Below are positions 22,049-31,200 of a stretch of DNA of 64,000 nt, one piece after another; position 1 is the stretch's first letter, and each line of letters begins with the position of its first letter. A program made the position numbers and the translations under genes. The notes under the pieces were generated by a model. It was not told where the DNA came from. It worked only from the letters and a program-made list of their open reading frames with translations, and made no database searches. Source of the DNA: Winogradskyella litoriviva (lineage in GTDB: Bacteria > Bacteroidota > Bacteroidia > Flavobacteriales > Flavobacteriaceae); assembly GCF_013249065.1 (NCBI RefSeq), contig NZ_JABRWQ010000004.1, positions 496,001 through 560,000 of the forward strand, given 5' to 3'.

Positions 22049-22852
22049 TTATAACTTATAATGATTCATCAACATTTTCTCGTAAACTGTATCTGGAAGA
22101 ATTCGTTTTAAAACAATGGAGAATTTCTGTAAAAAAGCACCAACTTTATAATGAATTTTAGGGTTCTTAGATTCAATGATCTTATAAATAGCTTCTGCCA
22201 TTTGTTGTGGATCACTTCCGCTATCTACGTGCTCGTCCATCATGCTCAGCGTTTTGCCGTAAGTTGCTTTATATGGTGAGTTTTCTAATACTGGTGCGTG
22301 AAAACGACCAGCAGCAATGTTAGTTGCAAAATCACCAGGTGCAACATTGGTCATGTTAATATTAAAACCTTTTAATTCCATTCTAAAGGCTTCAGTTATT
22401 AATTCTAAAGCACCTTTACTTGCGCTGTAAACGCCTCTATATGGTAATCCCATATAACCAGCAATAGATGTTACATTAATAATTAAACCAGAATTTTGTT
22501 TCCGCATAGACGGTAATACTGCTTTGATGACATTGATTGGACCAAAAAAATTGGTTTCAAAATTTCGTTTTATTTCAGCGTCTGGAATTTCTTCAATTGG
22601 TCCTGTAATACCAGCACCAGCATTATTAAGAAGCACATCAATTTTAGATTCTTTAGATAAAATATCAAACACACATTTAGAAATAGTTTCAGGTTTAGTA
22701 ACGTCTAACGCAACAATAGGAAATTTACTATTTGGATAATTATCCGGATTTCTACTTGTACCATAAACCTTAAAACCTTTAGCTTGTAGAAACTCGCCAA
22801 CCGATTTCCCTATTCCAGAAGAACCTCCTGTTATTAAAACTACTTTAGACAT
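22049..22852 (-). CDS. Short-chain dehydrogenase/reductase (SDR)
   Basis: 267 residues, classical SDR. The cofactor motif GGSSGIGKSVG is at the N terminus, NNAG at about residue 80, catalytic Ser in NVTSIAGY, and the YSASK catalytic Tyr/Lys pair at about 155. NAD(P)(H)-dependent oxidoreductase acting on an unidentified alcohol or ketone. Followed by the small membrane protein. Confidence 0.92.
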   Translation of the reverse strand: MSKVVLITGGSSGIGKSVGEFLQAKGFKVYGTSRNPDNYPNSKFPIVALDVTKPETISKCVFDILSKESKIDVLLNNAGAGITGPIEEIPDAEIKRNFETNFFGPINVIKAVLPSMRKQNSGLIINVTSIAGYMGLPYRGVYSASKGALELITEAFRMELKGFNINMTNVAPGDFATNIAAGRFHAPVLENSPYKATYGKTLSMMDEHVDSGSDPQQMAEAIYKIIESKNPKIHYKVGAFLQKFSIVLKRILPDTVYEKMLMNHYKL

Positions 22853-22935
22853 ACTTTAATCTATATTATGATTTCGAAAATACAAATTCCTAAATTAGTA
22901 GAAATTTACTCATGGTTTATTTTTTGATTTAAAAC

Positions 22936-22969
22936 AAAAAAATCCTGAATAGCTATAGCTGTCAAGATT
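22936..22969 (-). terminator. Terminator of the SRP RNA
   Basis: On the minus strand an 8-bp stem AATCTTGA/TCAGGATT (one wobble) with a 13-base loop is followed by seven Ts, 22 bases beyond the RNA 3' end. Confidence 0.6.
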
Positions 22970-22990
22970 TGAGTTTATTGTACAAAAAAA

Positions 22991-23085
22991 GGCAAGCTAC
23001 CTACATCACACCGCTACGACCATTTACCTTTGCTGCGTTCCCGCCCTGGAGGATTCAACAGGAGCTGGTTGTGTAGGACTTGCCG
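22991..23085 (-). ncRNA. ffs: Small signal recognition particle RNA (4.5S-type)
   Basis: Read on the minus strand, the ends GGCAAGTCCTA and TAGCTTGCC pair, and the apical region CAGGGCGGGAACGCAGCAAAGG has the universal SRP GGAA tetraloop, asymmetric AGCA loop and the surrounding stem typical of the Ffh-binding helix 8. About 95 nt, as expected for the bacterial small type. Part of the Ffh-mediated membrane targeting particle. Lies between the divergent SDR and glutaminyl cyclase genes, with its own promoter and terminator. Confidence 0.93.
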
Positions 23086-23089
23086 GCTG

Positions 23090-23119
23090 CAAAGATACAA
23101 CCTTTTCAAACTTACACAA
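23090..23119 (-). promoter_or_regulatory. Promoter of the SRP RNA
   Basis: Minus-strand TTG (23119-23117), 19-base spacer and TATCTTTG (23097-23090), a good match to the Bacteroidota -33/-7 promoter; transcription would begin about where the RNA starts. Confidence 0.75.
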
Positions 23120-23184
23120 TATTTAATTAGAGATTTTTAAACTGAATTTTATTTAATAACTTGCTAAAAATTCAAACAAATCCT

Positions 23185-24213
23185 ATGCAACTTTCTAAAT
23201 ATTTAATTCTCTTTACGTTAACATTATTTATTACAAATTGTGGTGACACTAATGGCACAAAAAAATCTAGTTTATCAATAAAAATTAACGAACAATCATT
23301 GATGCTAGGTGATACATTAAAGTTGTCTATAAATAACCCTAAGAACCTAAATGTCAGCAGTGTTACATATGATTTAAACGGAAAAGCAATAGAAAACAAT
23401 ACTATTTTAAATAATATAACCTTAGGTAATAAAACCATTACGGCAACTGTAAATGTTGATGGTAAAACGGAAACAATTACTAAACCTGTTATTATTTTTA
23501 ACAATGTGATTCCTACCATTTACACATTTGAAATTATAAACACCTACCCTCATGATATTACATCGTACACCCAAGGTTTAGAATTCTATAATGGTGAATT
23601 ATACGAAAGTACAGGGCAAAAAGGAGAATCTAAGCTCCGAAAGTTAAACTTTGAAAATGGTGAAATCTTAAAAAACATTAATTTAGAAAATCAATATTTT
23701 GGAGAAGGATTAACTATTTTTAATGATAAAATCTATCAGTTAACATGGCAAAGCGAACGAGGTTTTGTATATGATGTAAATACTTTTGAAAAACTAAGTA
23801 CATTTAAATACGGAACAAGTAAAGAAGGTTGGGGAATATGTAATGACGGAAAAACATTATATAAATCTGATGGAACAGAAAGAATCTACCTATTAAACCC
23901 AGAAAACTTAACAGAACAAAGCCATATTGAAGTTTTTACACAAAAAGGCAAAATCCCACGAATTAATGAGCTAGAATGGATTAATGGTAAAATATTCGCA
24001 AATATTTATCAAAGAAATGGCGTTGCAATAATAAACCCAAATACAGGTGGTGTTGAAGGTGTTATAAATTTTGAATCTTTAAAAGAGAAAGTAAAACAAC
24101 ATCCAGAATTAGATGTATTAAATGGTATTGCATACCACCCAGAACGAGAAACCATATTTGTTACAGGTAAAAACTGGGACAAACTTTTTGAAGTTAAAAT
24201 TTCAGCTCAGTAA
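23185..24213 (+). CDS. Glutaminyl-peptide cyclotransferase (plant-type), lipoprotein
   Basis: 342 residues from the ATG at 23185; the in-frame TTG at 23161 precedes the signal peptide. Lipobox LFITNC. The N-terminal Ig-like domain is followed by a papaya-type glutamine cyclotransferase beta-propeller (TYPHDITSYTQGLEFYNGELYESTGQKG; INELEWINGKIFANIYQRN; LNGIAYHPERETIFVTGKNW). Converts N-terminal Gln to pyroglutamate. In Bacteroidota such enzymes modify exported lipoprotein or secreted N termini after signal-peptide removal. Next gene, a thioesterase, begins 29 bases downstream. Confidence 0.9.
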   Translation: MQLSKYLILFTLTLFITNCGDTNGTKKSSLSIKINEQSLMLGDTLKLSINNPKNLNVSSVTYDLNGKAIENNTILNNITLGNKTITATVNVDGKTETITKPVIIFNNVIPTIYTFEIINTYPHDITSYTQGLEFYNGELYESTGQKGESKLRKLNFENGEILKNINLENQYFGEGLTIFNDKIYQLTWQSERGFVYDVNTFEKLSTFKYGTSKEGWGICNDGKTLYKSDGTERIYLLNPENLTEQSHIEVFTQKGKIPRINELEWINGKIFANIYQRNGVAIINPNTGGVEGVINFESLKEKVKQHPELDVLNGIAYHPERETIFVTGKNWDKLFEVKISAQ

Positions 24214-24242
24214 TTATTATCTTTTAGCATCTAAAACAAAGC

Positions 24243-24632
24243 ATGCAAATATTCGAAAAAACAATAGTAGTTTCAGAACAAGATATTGATGATCTAAACC
24301 ATGTTAATAATGTACGTTATGTGCAATGGGTACAAGACATTGCTAAAGAACATTGGCTCACTTATGCAACTCAAAATATTTTAGAATCATACTCATGGTT
24401 TTTGGTTAATCATTTTATTGAGTATAAAAGTCAGGCGTTGCTTGGAGACACTTTACATTTAAAAACTTTTGTGTCTAAGGTTTCTGGTGTATCTACCATT
24501 AGACATGTAGAAATCACCAATGCAAAAACCAATCAGCTTATTGTTAATTCTAAAGCAAAATGGTGTTTAATAGATAATAAAACTCAACGACCTACTCGCA
24601 TTGTTCCTGAAATTGGTAAATTATTCAATTAA
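24243..24632 (+). CDS. Acyl-CoA thioesterase, hotdog fold (4HBT)
   Basis: 129 residues, single hotdog domain. The motif DIDDLNHVNNVRYVQWVQD is the 4HBT active-site helix with its Asp/Asn/His pattern. Cytoplasmic. Hydrolyses an acyl-CoA or acyl-ACP thioester; substrate not predictable. Possibly co-transcribed with the upstream glutaminyl cyclase. Confidence 0.88.
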   Translation: MQIFEKTIVVSEQDIDDLNHVNNVRYVQWVQDIAKEHWLTYATQNILESYSWFLVNHFIEYKSQALLGDTLHLKTFVSKVSGVSTIRHVEITNAKTNQLIVNSKAKWCLIDNKTQRPTRIVPEIGKLFN

Positions 24633-24715
24633 CATTTTTTTAGGTTAAAGTTTTTTTAATGCATACATAGTTTTCAATTGAATCTCTTTTCTTTAGGGTA
24701 TCAATCAACTCAAAC

Positions 24716-25486
24716 ATGCTAAAAGCTACTACTTTCCTTTTTCTTTTATGCTTTCCTTTTATTCTTTATTCTCAAACATTAAACGGAAAAATCTATGATT
24801 CTAAAGGCGTTTTAAAAAACATTAAGGTATATAATAAAACGCAAGAACGACTAACATTAACCAATGCCAATGGTGAATTTAGCATAAACGCTAAAGTTAA
24901 TGATAGTCTAACTTTTGAATCTTTATTCTATCATAAAAAAACCATTATATTAAAAGATATTCATTTTGAAGGTGTAGCTGTTTTTGAACTCAAAGAAATA
25001 CAAACGGAACTCGATGAAGTTGAAATAATAGCTGAACCAGAACAGCCTGTTTTTACTGAAGAAACTTATAATAATGACCTTCAATCTATTTTAAAAGAAG
25101 ATATTAAAAACAATCCTCACTTATACCAACCAGCAAATGCAACTGGTGGAGTAGATTTTATTGCGCTTATTGGTCTTGCCGTAAAACTTTTTAAAAAAAA
25201 AGATAAATATAAAGCACCTGTTTATCTACCCATTACATATACCCAAATGGATTCTTTATTTGAAAATAGTTCATTTTTTAATAAAGATTTAATTACAAAA
25301 GATTTAAAAATTCCAGAAAACAAATCACATCTGTTTTTTGATTTTTGTGAAGCGAAACAAATAAGTTCAGAATTACTTAAAGTTGAAAATAAAATACTAT
25401 TGCTAGAAGAACTTGTATTAAATAGCCAACTGTTTTTAATTTTAATAGAACAATATAGTGAAGAGACTATTAAAAAGGAAGATTAG
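24716..25486 (+). CDS. Secreted protein with carboxypeptidase-regulatory-like domain
   Basis: 256 residues. Sec signal ending in ILYSQ, then a carboxypeptidase D regulatory-like beta domain (residues about 20-105: LNGKIYDSKGVLKNIKVYN...TLTNANGEFSI), common at the N terminus of Bacteroidota outer-membrane proteins. The C-terminal 150 residues are alpha-helical and charged, with no recognised domain. Not a TonB receptor. Function unknown; envelope location. Confidence 0.8.
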   Translation: MLKATTFLFLLCFPFILYSQTLNGKIYDSKGVLKNIKVYNKTQERLTLTNANGEFSINAKVNDSLTFESLFYHKKTIILKDIHFEGVAVFELKEIQTELDEVEIIAEPEQPVFTEETYNNDLQSILKEDIKNNPHLYQPANATGGVDFIALIGLAVKLFKKKDKYKAPVYLPITYTQMDSLFENSSFFNKDLITKDLKIPENKSHLFFDFCEAKQISSELLKVENKILLLEELVLNSQLFLILIEQYSEETIKKED

Positions 25487-25571
25487 CAAACTACTGCATA
25501 ATTTATACCTATCTATAATAAATCCTAACTTCAAAAGTTATATTTTTAAGCCTTAAATATATTTATGACTT

Positions 25572-27140
25572 ATGAAGCGATTGCTATCATTCTTTATTTG
25601 TTTCGGAATCTTATTATTTTGGAGTTCTTGCAGAAACGATTTTGAATTTTCACCAAGTACAGGAAATTTAGAATTTGCAAAAGACACTATCTATTTAGAT
25701 ACTGTTTTTACCAACATTGGCTCTAGCACCTACAATCTTAAAGTATATAATCGCAGTGATGATGATATTGTGATACCTACCATTCAGTTTGAAAATGGAA
25801 TCAATTCATTTTATAGAATGAATGTTGATGGACAAACAGGTTTAGAAGGTGAACAAGAAGGTAAATTTTTTGAAAACGTAGAATTATTAGCCAATGATAG
25901 TTTATATATTTTTATTGAAACAACCATTGATATTTCTTCAATCGGAAGCTTCTATAATCAATTTTTATATACAGATAAAATTCTTTTTGATGCAGGTAGT
26001 AACCAGCAGAACGTAGAGGTTGTAACTTTGGTAAAAGATGCCATTTTTATATATCCGGCTAAAGATGAAGAAACAAATATTATTGAAACCTTAACGTTTG
26101 ATGTTGATGGAGACGGAACACCAGACGAGACCACCTTACAAGGACGTTTTCTAGACGATAGCGAATTAACTTTTACAAACAATAAACCCTATGTAATCTA
26201 CGGTTATGCAGGTGTTGCAGAAGGTAAAACTTTAACTATGCAAGCAGGTGCACGTGTTCACTTTCATGCAGATTCCGGAATCATAGTTACTAATAATGCA
26301 TCGCTTCATATCAATGGTGCGTACAGTCCAAACCAAGAAACCCTAGACAATGAGGTAATTCTAGAAGGTGACCGATTAGAACCTCTTTATGAAGATATTC
26401 CAGGTCAATGGGGAACAATCTGGTTGTATAATGGTAGCGACAACAATACCATTAATTATGCCACCATTAAAAATGCAACTATTGGTATTTTAGCAGAAGG
26501 AAATCAAACATCTGCAGAAGATAAATTAACTATTACTAATTCTCAAATTTACAATGTAAGTAGCTTTGGTATTTTAGGCAGAGCAACGTCTATTACAGCT
26601 GAAAACGTAGTGATTAATAATTGCGGACAATCTTCTTTTGCTGGCACTTTTGGCGGAAAATACAACTTTACCCATTGTACAATAGCTAATTACTGGAATA
26701 GTAGTTTTAGAGATTATCCTGCACTACTTATTAATGATTATTTTATTGACGAAGACAATACCATTTTCACCAATAACCTTACTGCAGCTAATTTTAATAA
26801 CTGTATTATTTATGGTAACGATAACCCAGAATTTACCATAGAAAAGCAAGGGTCTGTTTTCAACTACAAATTTAGTAATTGTTTACTTAGATTTAATAAT
26901 GAAACACTTGCTGATACTGAAAATTATAATTTTGATAATGTTACTCATTATGAAAATAATAGATTTAATGAAGACCCAGATTTTGAAGATCCTTTTGAAA
27001 ATTTAATGCGCATTGGTGAAGATTCTGGTGCAATTAGTATTAATACAATTACATTTGGTGTAGAAAGTGATATCCTTGGTGCATCTAGACTAGGTGCTAT
27101 AGACGCAGGAGCATATAATCGCACGTCATTTGATGATTAA
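25572..27140 (+). CDS. Lipoprotein with right-handed parallel beta-helix
   Basis: 522 residues. Lipobox WSSC. An N-terminal beta domain (residues about 20-150, TVFTNIGSSTYNLKVYNRSDDDI) is followed by a solenoid-like region with repeated short strands and N/G turns, including GKTLTMQAGARVHFHADSGI and GQWGTIWLYNGSDNNTINYAT. The family of flavobacterial surface lipoproteins is well populated but its role unclear; carbohydrate or structural binding is a guess. Confidence 0.8.
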   Translation: MKRLLSFFICFGILLFWSSCRNDFEFSPSTGNLEFAKDTIYLDTVFTNIGSSTYNLKVYNRSDDDIVIPTIQFENGINSFYRMNVDGQTGLEGEQEGKFFENVELLANDSLYIFIETTIDISSIGSFYNQFLYTDKILFDAGSNQQNVEVVTLVKDAIFIYPAKDEETNIIETLTFDVDGDGTPDETTLQGRFLDDSELTFTNNKPYVIYGYAGVAEGKTLTMQAGARVHFHADSGIIVTNNASLHINGAYSPNQETLDNEVILEGDRLEPLYEDIPGQWGTIWLYNGSDNNTINYATIKNATIGILAEGNQTSAEDKLTITNSQIYNVSSFGILGRATSITAENVVINNCGQSSFAGTFGGKYNFTHCTIANYWNSSFRDYPALLINDYFIDEDNTIFTNNLTAANFNNCIIYGNDNPEFTIEKQGSVFNYKFSNCLLRFNNETLADTENYNFDNVTHYENNRFNEDPDFEDPFENLMRIGEDSGAISINTITFGVESDILGASRLGAIDAGAYNRTSFDD

Positions 27141-27155
27141 AAATTATATTTTGTT

Positions 27156-27386
27156 TTGAAATCAAAAATCAATTATTCGAAATTCGCAATTGAAATTCTA
27201 AAATACTTATGGCTTACATTTAATATCCTTACCTCAATACCATATATCTTAGCCTTTATTTCAAAATTCGTACAGCCTTCGCTTAAAAATTTATCGTGGT
27301 CATATCTTATAATTATTGGGATAATTATTCTTATTTCTATATTGCTGAACTTAAAATGGATTAATAAAAAAAGCCCTTCAAACTAA
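27156..27386 (+). CDS. Small two-TM membrane protein (TTG start)
   Basis: 76 residues from a TTG; no ATG is available at the N terminus. Two hydrophobic segments (about residues 11-37 and 49-68) end in a lysine-rich tail. Its stop codon lies in the loop of the downstream terminator. No family recognised. Confidence 0.55.
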   Translation: MKSKINYSKFAIEILKYLWLTFNILTSIPYILAFISKFVQPSLKNLSWSYLIIIGIIILISILLNLKWINKKSPSN

Positions 27387-27399
27387 ATTAAAGGGCTTT
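27370..27399. terminator. Bidirectional terminator between convergent genes
   Basis: Perfect 9-bp stem aaagccctt/aagggcttt with a 12-base loop. The upstream gene's stop codon is in the loop. Serves the plus-strand small membrane protein and the minus-strand phosphorylase homologue. Confidence 0.75.
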
Positions 27400-27420
27400 C
27401 TAACATTTATTACAATATGA

Positions 27421-29061
27421 TTAAAACAATTTCTTGTAATATTCATCTGCCATTCTTTTACTAGTAAACTCAGGGATAACACCATCCATTCCTTTAAAGA
27501 CAATATCTTGCCATTTTTTTGGATTATTATAGTAAGTAGGAATTACTTTATTCTCTAAAATATCATATAAATTATTGGCATCAATATTATCTTGATCCCA
27601 AATAGGTAATTGATAATCTATAGCAGGTAAAACAAAACTATTTTCACCATCTTTTGCAAACTCAGGAATCCATCCATCATCGGTTGAAACATTTACAGAA
27701 CCATTCATAGCAGCTGTCATTCCGCTAGTTCCAGAAGCTTCTCGTGTAATTCTAGGAGTATTTAACCAAACATCAGAACCACACTTTAGCTTTTTAGATA
27801 ATTCTATCTCATATCCAATAAGTACAGCAAGATTAGGTTCTGTTTTAGAATGATTTACTAAGTGATTGAAAACATCTATTGCATAGTAATCATAAGGGTA
27901 AGGTTTACCTGCCCAAATAATTTGAACTGGATATTTTTGGTTAGAAATTAATTTTTTAAAGCGCTCAATATCATGTAATAATAAATCTGCTCTTTTATAA
28001 CCTGCAAAACGTCTAGCCCAAACTATAGTTAATACTTTAGGATCAAATGTTTTACCTGTTTGCTTAAAAACTTCTTCAAATAACTCTTTTTTTAGAATTG
28101 TTTTTCTGGTTTTGTAAGCTTTTACCTTTTTGTTAGCCCAAGCTTTCTTAATACTAGCATCTTGCCAAAACTTTTGATTTTGTGCATTTGTAATTGGTAT
28201 TATTTTACTTACTCCCTTATAATCCTTCCACATATCATTTGCCACTTTAGCATGTAGTTTAGAAACTCCATTTGCTTTTTTGGCCATTCTTAGTGCCGAA
28301 ATGGTATAGTTAATCATTCCACCATTAACAGATTCCTTTTTTAGCTCTGCTTCAGAAAGTGTTCTACCAAAAAATCCACATCTATTTAAGTGTCGTGCAT
28401 CACGCTCTTCATTTCCGGCTTTTTCTGGTGTATGAGTTGTAAATACCATTTGACTTTTCTTAACGCCTTGATCTTTTAAATAATAAAAGGCTGGCAATGC
28501 ATGACCTTCATTTAAGTGATAAGTATCTGCGCCTCCTAATGCCTCAACAACTTTTGCTCCTCCTATACCTAATACAATACTTTGTGAAACACGTGTTACC
28601 TCATTAGCATCGTATAAATGATTAGTAATGGTTCTAGACAAATGGTCATTTCCATCAACGTCTGTTGTAAGAAAATACATTGGTACTGTACCAAAAATTT
28701 CGGGTTTTAATACATAGGCTCTTACTTTTACATGCGGATTATCATGAAGCTTTACCTCTACTTCAATTCCTGTATCTTCAAGAAAATCGAAATGTTTTTC
28801 GTTAAATTCAGTTCTTAAGGTTTGGTCATCGTTTCTAGCTTGATCGTAGTAACCATATTTCCAAAGCATACCAATACCAATCATATTTTGCTTAAGCTCA
28901 TAACCAGAGCGCATATGTGATCCTGCCAAAAATCCAAGACCTCCAGAATAAATATTAAAAGATTGGTCAATCCCAAATTCCATACTAAAGTATGCTACTT
29001 TTTTCTTGTATTTTACTGCTGGCTTATATGGATGGTGCCAAGTATTGTATTCTGTATTCAT
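27421..29061 (-). CDS. GT35-like alpha-glucan phosphorylase homologue with altered PLP-lysine motif
   Basis: 546 residues, the short alpha-glucan phosphorylase length. GT-B/GT35 features include the N-terminal AYFSMEFGIDQSFNIYSGGLGFLAGSH motif, GHALPAFYYL, VWARRFAGYKRADLLL and TREASGTSGM. In true phosphorylases the last motif continues into K-A (SGMK), the lysine that binds pyridoxal phosphate. Here the codon at 27717-27715 is ACA, so residue 449 is Thr. The enzyme may therefore not bind PLP covalently, and could be a different glucan transferase or an inactive homologue. Acts on glycogen-like glucan by family; upstream terminator at 29172 separates it from the previous gene. Confidence 0.85.
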   Translation of the reverse strand: MNTEYNTWHHPYKPAVKYKKKVAYFSMEFGIDQSFNIYSGGLGFLAGSHMRSGYELKQNMIGIGMLWKYGYYDQARNDDQTLRTEFNEKHFDFLEDTGIEVEVKLHDNPHVKVRAYVLKPEIFGTVPMYFLTTDVDGNDHLSRTITNHLYDANEVTRVSQSIVLGIGGAKVVEALGGADTYHLNEGHALPAFYYLKDQGVKKSQMVFTTHTPEKAGNEERDARHLNRCGFFGRTLSEAELKKESVNGGMINYTISALRMAKKANGVSKLHAKVANDMWKDYKGVSKIIPITNAQNQKFWQDASIKKAWANKKVKAYKTRKTILKKELFEEVFKQTGKTFDPKVLTIVWARRFAGYKRADLLLHDIERFKKLISNQKYPVQIIWAGKPYPYDYYAIDVFNHLVNHSKTEPNLAVLIGYEIELSKKLKCGSDVWLNTPRITREASGTSGMTAAMNGSVNVSTDDGWIPEFAKDGENSFVLPAIDYQLPIWDQDNIDANNLYDILENKVIPTYYNNPKKWQDIVFKGMDGVIPEFTSKRMADEYYKKLF

Positions 29062-29171
29062 TGTATTTCTGTATTTTTTTTAAACTTTAAAATTACTTCC
29101 TATTACACCTTATATTCTATGACAAATATCACTTAACTCTTTTTCATACATATTATTTTGATAAAACGTTA

Positions 29172-29209
29172 AAAAAAAGCCTTTCAAAATAAATTGAAAG
29201 GCTTTTTTT
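29172..29209. terminator. Terminator between hypothetical lipoprotein and phosphorylase
   Basis: Near-perfect 16-bp stem aaaaaaagcctttcaa/ttgaaaggcttttttt with a 6-base loop, overlapping the stop codon of the minus-strand lipoprotein gene. Confidence 0.85.
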
Positions 29210-29747
29210 AGTTATCTAATATCAACGACTGCCACAACTCTGGCATATAGTCTTGGTAACCATATTGAATTGAAACAACACCTATATCTGGAATTAATAT
29301 TATTTCAGAATCATTATAATTGCTATAAATTCTTAAAGCATCATCATATGAAACATCGTTAAAACTATAATTAATATATTCATTTTCTTCTAAGTCAAAG
29401 TATCCGAGAGCATCATCTACAACAGCTGCTTTAAATCCAGGTCCTGTGCTTACATATAACTCATACTCACTTCCGCTTTTCATTGATACTGTAATTTTCT
29501 CATAACTATCATCACAGTCTGGCCCTGAATAAAAAAATGCAGACGGACTACTTTCCTCATATATTTCACGTTCATACCTAATGTCGTTAAAAACAACTAA
29601 GTTCTCGTTAATATCTGTAAATGTAACAATACTCAAATTTTCGTAAGGAAATAATGCTATCATTTCTTCATCCAAATAATAAGTTTCTTTATCGCATTTA
29701 CACGTATAAAAAAACAATAGAACCAAAATAAAAATAATTCCTCTCAC
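29208..29747 (-). CDS. Hypothetical lipoprotein (GTG start)
   Basis: 179 residues from GTG at 29747. The N terminus MRGIIFILVLLFFYTC is a lipoprotein-type signal, followed by a second Cys two residues later (CKCDKE). The mature part is acidic, with many Tyr and Asp residues and beta-strand-like stretches; no known domain. Precedes the phosphorylase homologue but is separated from it by a terminator. Confidence 0.65.
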   Translation of the reverse strand: MRGIIFILVLLFFYTCKCDKETYYLDEEMIALFPYENLSIVTFTDINENLVVFNDIRYEREIYEESSPSAFFYSGPDCDDSYEKITVSMKSGSEYELYVSTGPGFKAAVVDDALGYFDLEENEYINYSFNDVSYDDALRIYSNYNDSEIILIPDIGVVSIQYGYQDYMPELWQSLILDN

Positions 29748-29815
29748 AATATTGAACGTTAATAAACAGCTTTCATCTCAAATAAAATAATGTTTTAGAC
29801 TGAGCGTAGAATTAT

Positions 29816-31090
29816 CTAAGCATTAAACAAAGCACGTCCACCCATTAAAGCATTCACTTTCTCAGCAACACCAGCTAAAACAGTTTCGTCTTGGTAGTTT
29901 GCTAATACTTCGTCAATTAAATCTACAACGTAAGGCATATCAGTTTCCTTTAAACCTCTTGTAGTAATTGCTGCTGTGCCTACTCTAATACCAGAAGTTA
30001 CAAAAGGAGATTCTGTATCAAAAGGTACCATGTTTTTATTTACTGTAATATCTGCTTTTACTAAGGCATTCTCTGCATCTTTACCAGTAATGTTTTTATT
30101 TCGTAGGTCAATTAACATCATGTGGTTGTCCGTTCCACCAGAAATTAAATTATAATCTTTAGCCACAAATGCTTTTGCCATAGCATCAGCATTGTGTTTT
30201 ACTTGTAGCATATAATGTAAAAACTCATCGGTTAAAGCTTCGCCAAAAGCAATGGCTTTAGCTGCAATAATATGCTCTAATGGTCCACCTTGGTTACCTG
30301 GAAAAACACCAGAATCTAATAAACCAGACATTTTACGTAGTTTACCATTCTTTAAAGTAATACCAAATGGGTTATCAATATTTTCGCCCATCATAATCAT
30401 TCCACCTCTTGGCCCACGTAAGGTTTTATGTGTTGTAGTTGTTACAATATGGCAATGTGGCATTGGGTCATTTAAAATACCTTTGGCAATTAAACCTGCT
30501 GGATGCGAAATATCAGCTAATAAAACAGCACCAACACTATCTGCAACTTCTCTAAACTTCGCAAAATCTATATCTCTAGAATAAGCAGAAGCACCAGCAA
30601 TGATTAATTTTGGTTGCTCCTTTTTAGCTTGGTCAGCTAACATATCATAGTCTATATAACCAGTATCTTTTTTTACACCATAAAATGTAGGTCGATATAA
30701 TTTACCTGAAAAATTCACAGGAGAACCATGTGTTAAGTGTCCACCATGAGACAAATCAAACCCTAAAATAGTATCGCCTGGCTTTAAACACGCATGAAAA
30801 ACTGCTGTGTTTGCCTGACTCCCAGAGTGTGGTTGTACATTGGCATAAGCAGCGCCAAACAATGTTTTTGCTCTCTCAATAGCAATATTTTCTACCTCAT
30901 CAACTACTTCACATCCACCATAATAGCGTTTACCAGGATAACCTTCAGCATATTTATTAGTTAAAACAGAACCTGCAGCTTCCATAACTTGGTCACTTAC
31001 AAAATTCTCAGAGGCTATTAATTCTATACCATCTATCTGGCGTTCTTTTTCAGCATTAATGAGTTCAAAAATTTGTTCGTCGCGTTGCAT
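29816..31090 (-). CDS. glyA: Serine hydroxymethyltransferase
   Basis: 424 residues, full length. PLP lysine Lys222 in [35 protein letters not shown] and [10 protein letters not shown] are signature regions. Interconverts serine and glycine with tetrahydrofolate, supplying one-carbon units. A TATTTTTG promoter box lies 26 bases upstream, in the short region shared with the divergent fumarylacetoacetase gene. Confidence 0.98.
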   Translation of the reverse strand: MQRDEQIFELINAEKERQIDGIELIASENFVSDQVMEAAGSVLTNKYAEGYPGKRYYGGCEVVDEVENIAIERAKTLFGAAYANVQPHSGSQANTAVFHACLKPGDTILGFDLSHGGHLTHGSPVNFSGKLYRPTFYGVKKDTGYIDYDMLADQAKKEQPKLIIAGASAYSRDIDFAKFREVADSVGAVLLADISHPAGLIAKGILNDPMPHCHIVTTTTHKTLRGPRGGMIMMGENIDNPFGITLKNGKLRKMSGLLDSGVFPGNQGGPLEHIIAAKAIAFGEALTDEFLHYMLQVKHNADAMAKAFVAKDYNLISGGTDNHMMLIDLRNKNITGKDAENALVKADITVNKNMVPFDTESPFVTSGIRVGTAAITTRGLKETDMPYVVDLIDEVLANYQDETVLAGVAEKVNALMGGRALFNA

Positions 31091-31115
31091 ATATATAGTG
31101 TTTGTTAAATCAGTA

Positions 31116-31123
31116 CAAAAATA
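31116..31123 (-). promoter_or_regulatory. glyA promoter -7 box (TATTTTTG)
   Basis: Minus-strand match to TAnnTTTG ending 26 bases before the glyA ATG; a TTG about 22 bases further upstream could be the -33 element. Confidence 0.55.
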
Positions 31124-31156
31124 GTGAATACATTAGTTTAAATATCAAAAATTATG

Positions 31157-31164
31157 TAGGTTTG
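31157..31164 (+). promoter_or_regulatory. Fumarylacetoacetase promoter -7 box (TAGGTTTG)
   Basis: Plus-strand TAnnTTTG match, 37 bases before the ATG at 31201 and downstream of the alternative TTG start, which supports the later start. No clear -33 TTTG. Confidence 0.5.
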
Positions 31165-31200
31165 AATGAAATTAATGAACATTTAATCAACAATAACAAT

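Noticed and set aside
22991-23085. Initial thought that the GC-rich hairpin region was a riboswitch or tRNA
   Set aside because: GGAA tetraloop and paired ends match the small SRP RNA and no acceptor/anticodon arms exist.
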